64,000 bases of DNA, from positions 1 through 64,000 of the forward strand of contig DAOTGJ010000009.1 in the NCBI GenBank assembly GCA_035447065.1, in the 5' to 3' direction. The notes beneath the pieces were generated by a model. The model saw only the letters and a list, made by a program, of their open reading frames with translations. It searched no databases and was not told the origin of the DNA. Shown here in pieces: positions 62,376 through 64,000 of the stretch. The translations under genes were made by a program, and so were the position numbers. This DNA is from CALEMW01 sp035447065 (GTDB lineage Bacteria; Krumholzibacteriota; Krumholzibacteriia; LZORAL124-64-63). The first letter of the stretch is position 1; each line of letters opens with the position of its first letter.

Positions 62376-63404
62376 ATGCTGAAGATGGCGGCCATCGGTT
62401 GCGGCTATTGGGGCCCCAACCTCATCCGGAACTTCAACGCCCATCCCGAGGTGGAGCTCGCCAAGATCTGCGACCTCGACGAGGGCCGTCGCCGCCACAT
62501 GGCGTCGCTCTACCCTCACGCCGAGGTGGTGGGGGACGTGGACGCCGTCCTGAACGACGCCAGCATCCAGGCGGTGGTCGTGGCCACCCCCGTGAGCACG
62601 CACTTCCCCCTGGGCAAGGCCGTGCTGGAGTCCGGCAAGCACCTCTTCATCGAGAAGCCCATGGCCGCCAGCGCCGCCGAGTGCGAGGAGCTGAACAAGG
62701 TGGCCAAGGCCCAGGGCAAGCACATCATGGTGGGCCACACCTTCCTCTTCGTGCCGGCCGTGCGGAAGATCCGCGAGCTCATCGCATCCGGCGAGCTGGG
62801 CGACATCTACTACGTGAACATCCGCCGCCTGAACCTGGGCATCTTCCAGAAGGACGCCAACGTGGTCTGGGACCTGGTGCCCCACGACGTGGCCATGCTC
62901 AACTACCTGTTCCGCTCCTCGCCCGAGCGCGTGAGCGCCACGGGCCAGTGCTTCGTGCAGCTGGACAAGCAGCTGGAGGATGTGGCCTTCGTGACCCTGG
63001 AGTACCCCACCGGCCAGGTGGCCCACATCCATGTGAGCTGGCTGGATCCCAACAAGATCCGCGAGGCCACCTTCGTGGGCAGCAAGAAGATGGTGGTCTA
63101 CGACGACGTGGCCATCACCGACAAGATCCGCATCTACGACAAGGGCGTGGACGTCATGCCCCACTACGACGGCTTCGACCAGTTCCAGCTTGCGTACCGC
63201 CACGGCGACATCCTGATTCCCAAGATCGACGCCGCCGAGCCCCTCAAGGTGGAGACCAGCCACTTCGTGGACGTGGTGATGGGCCGCGAGCCCTCCCTGA
63301 GCGACGGGGCCCTGGGGCTGCAGGTGGTCGAGGTGCTGGAGAAGACCTGCGTGTCGATCCGCCAAGGCGGCGCCCCGCAGATGCTGGCCCACACCAACGT
63401 CTAG
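62376..63404 (+). CDS. Gfo/Idh/MocA-family NAD(P)-dependent sugar oxidoreductase
   Basis: A 342-aa protein with the Rossmann motif AIGCGYWGPNLIRNF, the family hallmark EKP in LFIEKPMA and the catalytic-type HD in WDLVPHDVAML. The length and gene context match WlbA/WbpB-like dehydrogenases that oxidise UDP-sugars at C3 before amination by a DegT enzyme. AAGGAG lies 8 bases upstream of the ATG. Substrate not proven by sequence. Confidence 0.9.
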   Translation: MLKMAAIGCGYWGPNLIRNFNAHPEVELAKICDLDEGRRRHMASLYPHAEVVGDVDAVLNDASIQAVVVATPVSTHFPLGKAVLESGKHLFIEKPMAASAAECEELNKVAKAQGKHIMVGHTFLFVPAVRKIRELIASGELGDIYYVNIRRLNLGIFQKDANVVWDLVPHDVAMLNYLFRSSPERVSATGQCFVQLDKQLEDVAFVTLEYPTGQVAHIHVSWLDPNKIREATFVGSKKMVVYDDVAITDKIRIYDKGVDVMPHYDGFDQFQLAYRHGDILIPKIDAAEPLKVETSHFVDVVMGREPSLSDGALGLQVVEVLEKTCVSIRQGGAPQMLAHTNV

Positions 63405-63428
63405 GAACCGTCCGGGAGGATCGCCGGC

Positions 63429-64000
63429 GTGACCCACGAGCTGCGGGTGGCCATGATCGGCCAGAAGGGCTACCCGCCCGTGCACGGCGGCATCGAGCGA
63501 CACGTGGCGGAGCTGGCCGTGAGGCTGGCCCGCCGCGGGATCGCCGTGGACATCTACTCGCGTCCCCACTACAGCGACGCCGACGGTTCCACGCCGGAAT
63601 CCGGCGTGCGCGTGCTGCGCCGTCCCAGCCTGCCCACCAAGCACCTGGACGCCATCAGCCATACGGTGGTCTGCACCCTGGACAGCCTGGGGCGCGACCA
63701 CGACGTGGTGCACTTCCACGCCCTGGGCCCCGGCCTGCTGGCGGGCCTGCCGCGCTGGCTGCGGGGGAGGCCCACGGTGACCACCGTGCACGGCCTGGAC
63801 TGGCAGCGGGAGAAGTGGGGCCGCGTGGCCCGCACGGTGCTGCGCTGGGGGGAGCAGGCCAGCGCGCGCCTGCCGGACCGCACGGTGGTGGTCTCCCGGG
63901 CCCTGGGCGCCCACTACGCGGCGGCGCACGGGCGCGACACCGTCTGCATCCCCAACGGCATCCCGACGCCCACGCGACGGGAGCCGCGCCTCATGGGGGA
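63429..64000 (+). CDS. Glycosyltransferase family 4-like protein; 3' end outside window
   Basis: Open from a GTG at 63429 (SD GGGAGGA 8 bases upstream) to the window end, with 190 residues visible. VAMIGQKGYPPVHGGIERHVAELAVRLARRG is the N-terminal donor-domain start of GT4 enzymes (cited in parts); VVHFHALGPGLLAGL, TTVHGLDWQREKW, VVVSRALGAHY and CIPNGI are further GT4 landmarks. It probably adds a sugar to the lipid-linked glycan begun by the upstream transferase. The nucleotide-sugar EX7E motif lies beyond the edge. Confidence 0.9.
   Translation, partial: MTHELRVAMIGQKGYPPVHGGIERHVAELAVRLARRGIAVDIYSRPHYSDADGSTPESGVRVLRRPSLPTKHLDAISHTVVCTLDSLGRDHDVVHFHALGPGLLAGLPRWLRGRPTVTTVHGLDWQREKWGRVARTVLRWGEQASARLPDRTVVVSRALGAHYAAAHGRDTVCIPNGIPTPTRREPRLMG

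Overview
The window is a 64 kb, very GC-rich stretch of a Gram-negative bacterial chromosome, almost all of it on the plus strand and tightly packed, with many ATGA or GTGA stop/start overlaps. Outer-membrane barrels, lipoproteins, a lipid A-type acyltransferase and heptose genes show an outer membrane with LPS. A gingipain-type C25 peptidase next to a PorV-like barrel, FlgD-type C-terminal sorting domains, DUF4837, DUF3467 and DUF5683-like proteins point to the FCB superphylum. The high GC suggests a Krumholzibacteriota- or Eisenbacteria-like lineage rather than a typical Bacteroidota. This placement is inference. One 100-N gap, flanked by a 55-bp identical sequence, shows that the record is a scaffolded draft assembly.

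Layout. 1-15.5 kb: a cell-surface/secretion locus with a PorU-like C25 peptidase (cut by the window edge), a PorV-like barrel, an M6 metalloprotease with a sorting domain, two DUF5683-like paralogues, an NHL-type lipoprotein, a 1144-aa outer-membrane barrel and an Omp85/TamA-like protein. 15.5-20.2 kb: ligA and a DinG-family helicase. 20.2-25 kb: hutH, hutI and a TonB-receptor-like barrel. 25-28.2 kb: a ComEA-like protein and a histidine kinase/sigma-54 response regulator pair, ending at an intrinsic terminator. 28.3-34 kb: aroK, rsmD, coaD, an aminotransferase, obgE, dprA and an LpxL-type acyltransferase. 34.1-37.5 kb: an ABC-2 exporter. 37.5-38.9 kb: an HNH-endonuclease gene bracketed by hairpin-forming direct repeats, a likely small mobile element. 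38.9-40.8 kb: a DUF3467 gene divergent from the split heptose genes rfaE1 and rfaE2. 40.9-44.9 kb: a cyclic-2,3-diphosphoglycerate-synthetase-like GTPase, sucC, sucD (interrupted by the gap) and ndk. 45-51 kb: DUF177-rpmF-plsX-fabD-fabG-acpP-fabF-rnc, the classic fatty-acid operon without fabH. 51-56.8 kb: a TPR protein, a secreted unknown, an ECF sigma factor with its zinc-finger anti-sigma factor, a DUF4837 lipoprotein and a small barrel. 56.9-60 kb: an orphan ParA, and on the minus strand an MBL hydrolase and inositol-3-phosphate synthase. 60.3-64 kb: the start of a surface-glycan cluster (DegT aminotransferase, sugar-phosphate transferase, Gfo/Idh/MocA oxidoreductase, glycosyltransferase cut by the window edge).

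How it fits together. Most of the window is housekeeping (lipid, coenzyme A, citrate-cycle, ribosome and DNA repair genes) interleaved with envelope-building genes. The most unusual parts are the type IX-like secretion locus at the left edge, with a sharp change in base composition inside the C25 gene; the repeat-bracketed HNH element at 37.5-38.9 kb; and several strong RNA hairpins, notably one inside the 5' coding region of rnc and a nested one between the convergent parA and MBL genes. No tRNA, rRNA, CRISPR array or recognisable IS transposase was seen.
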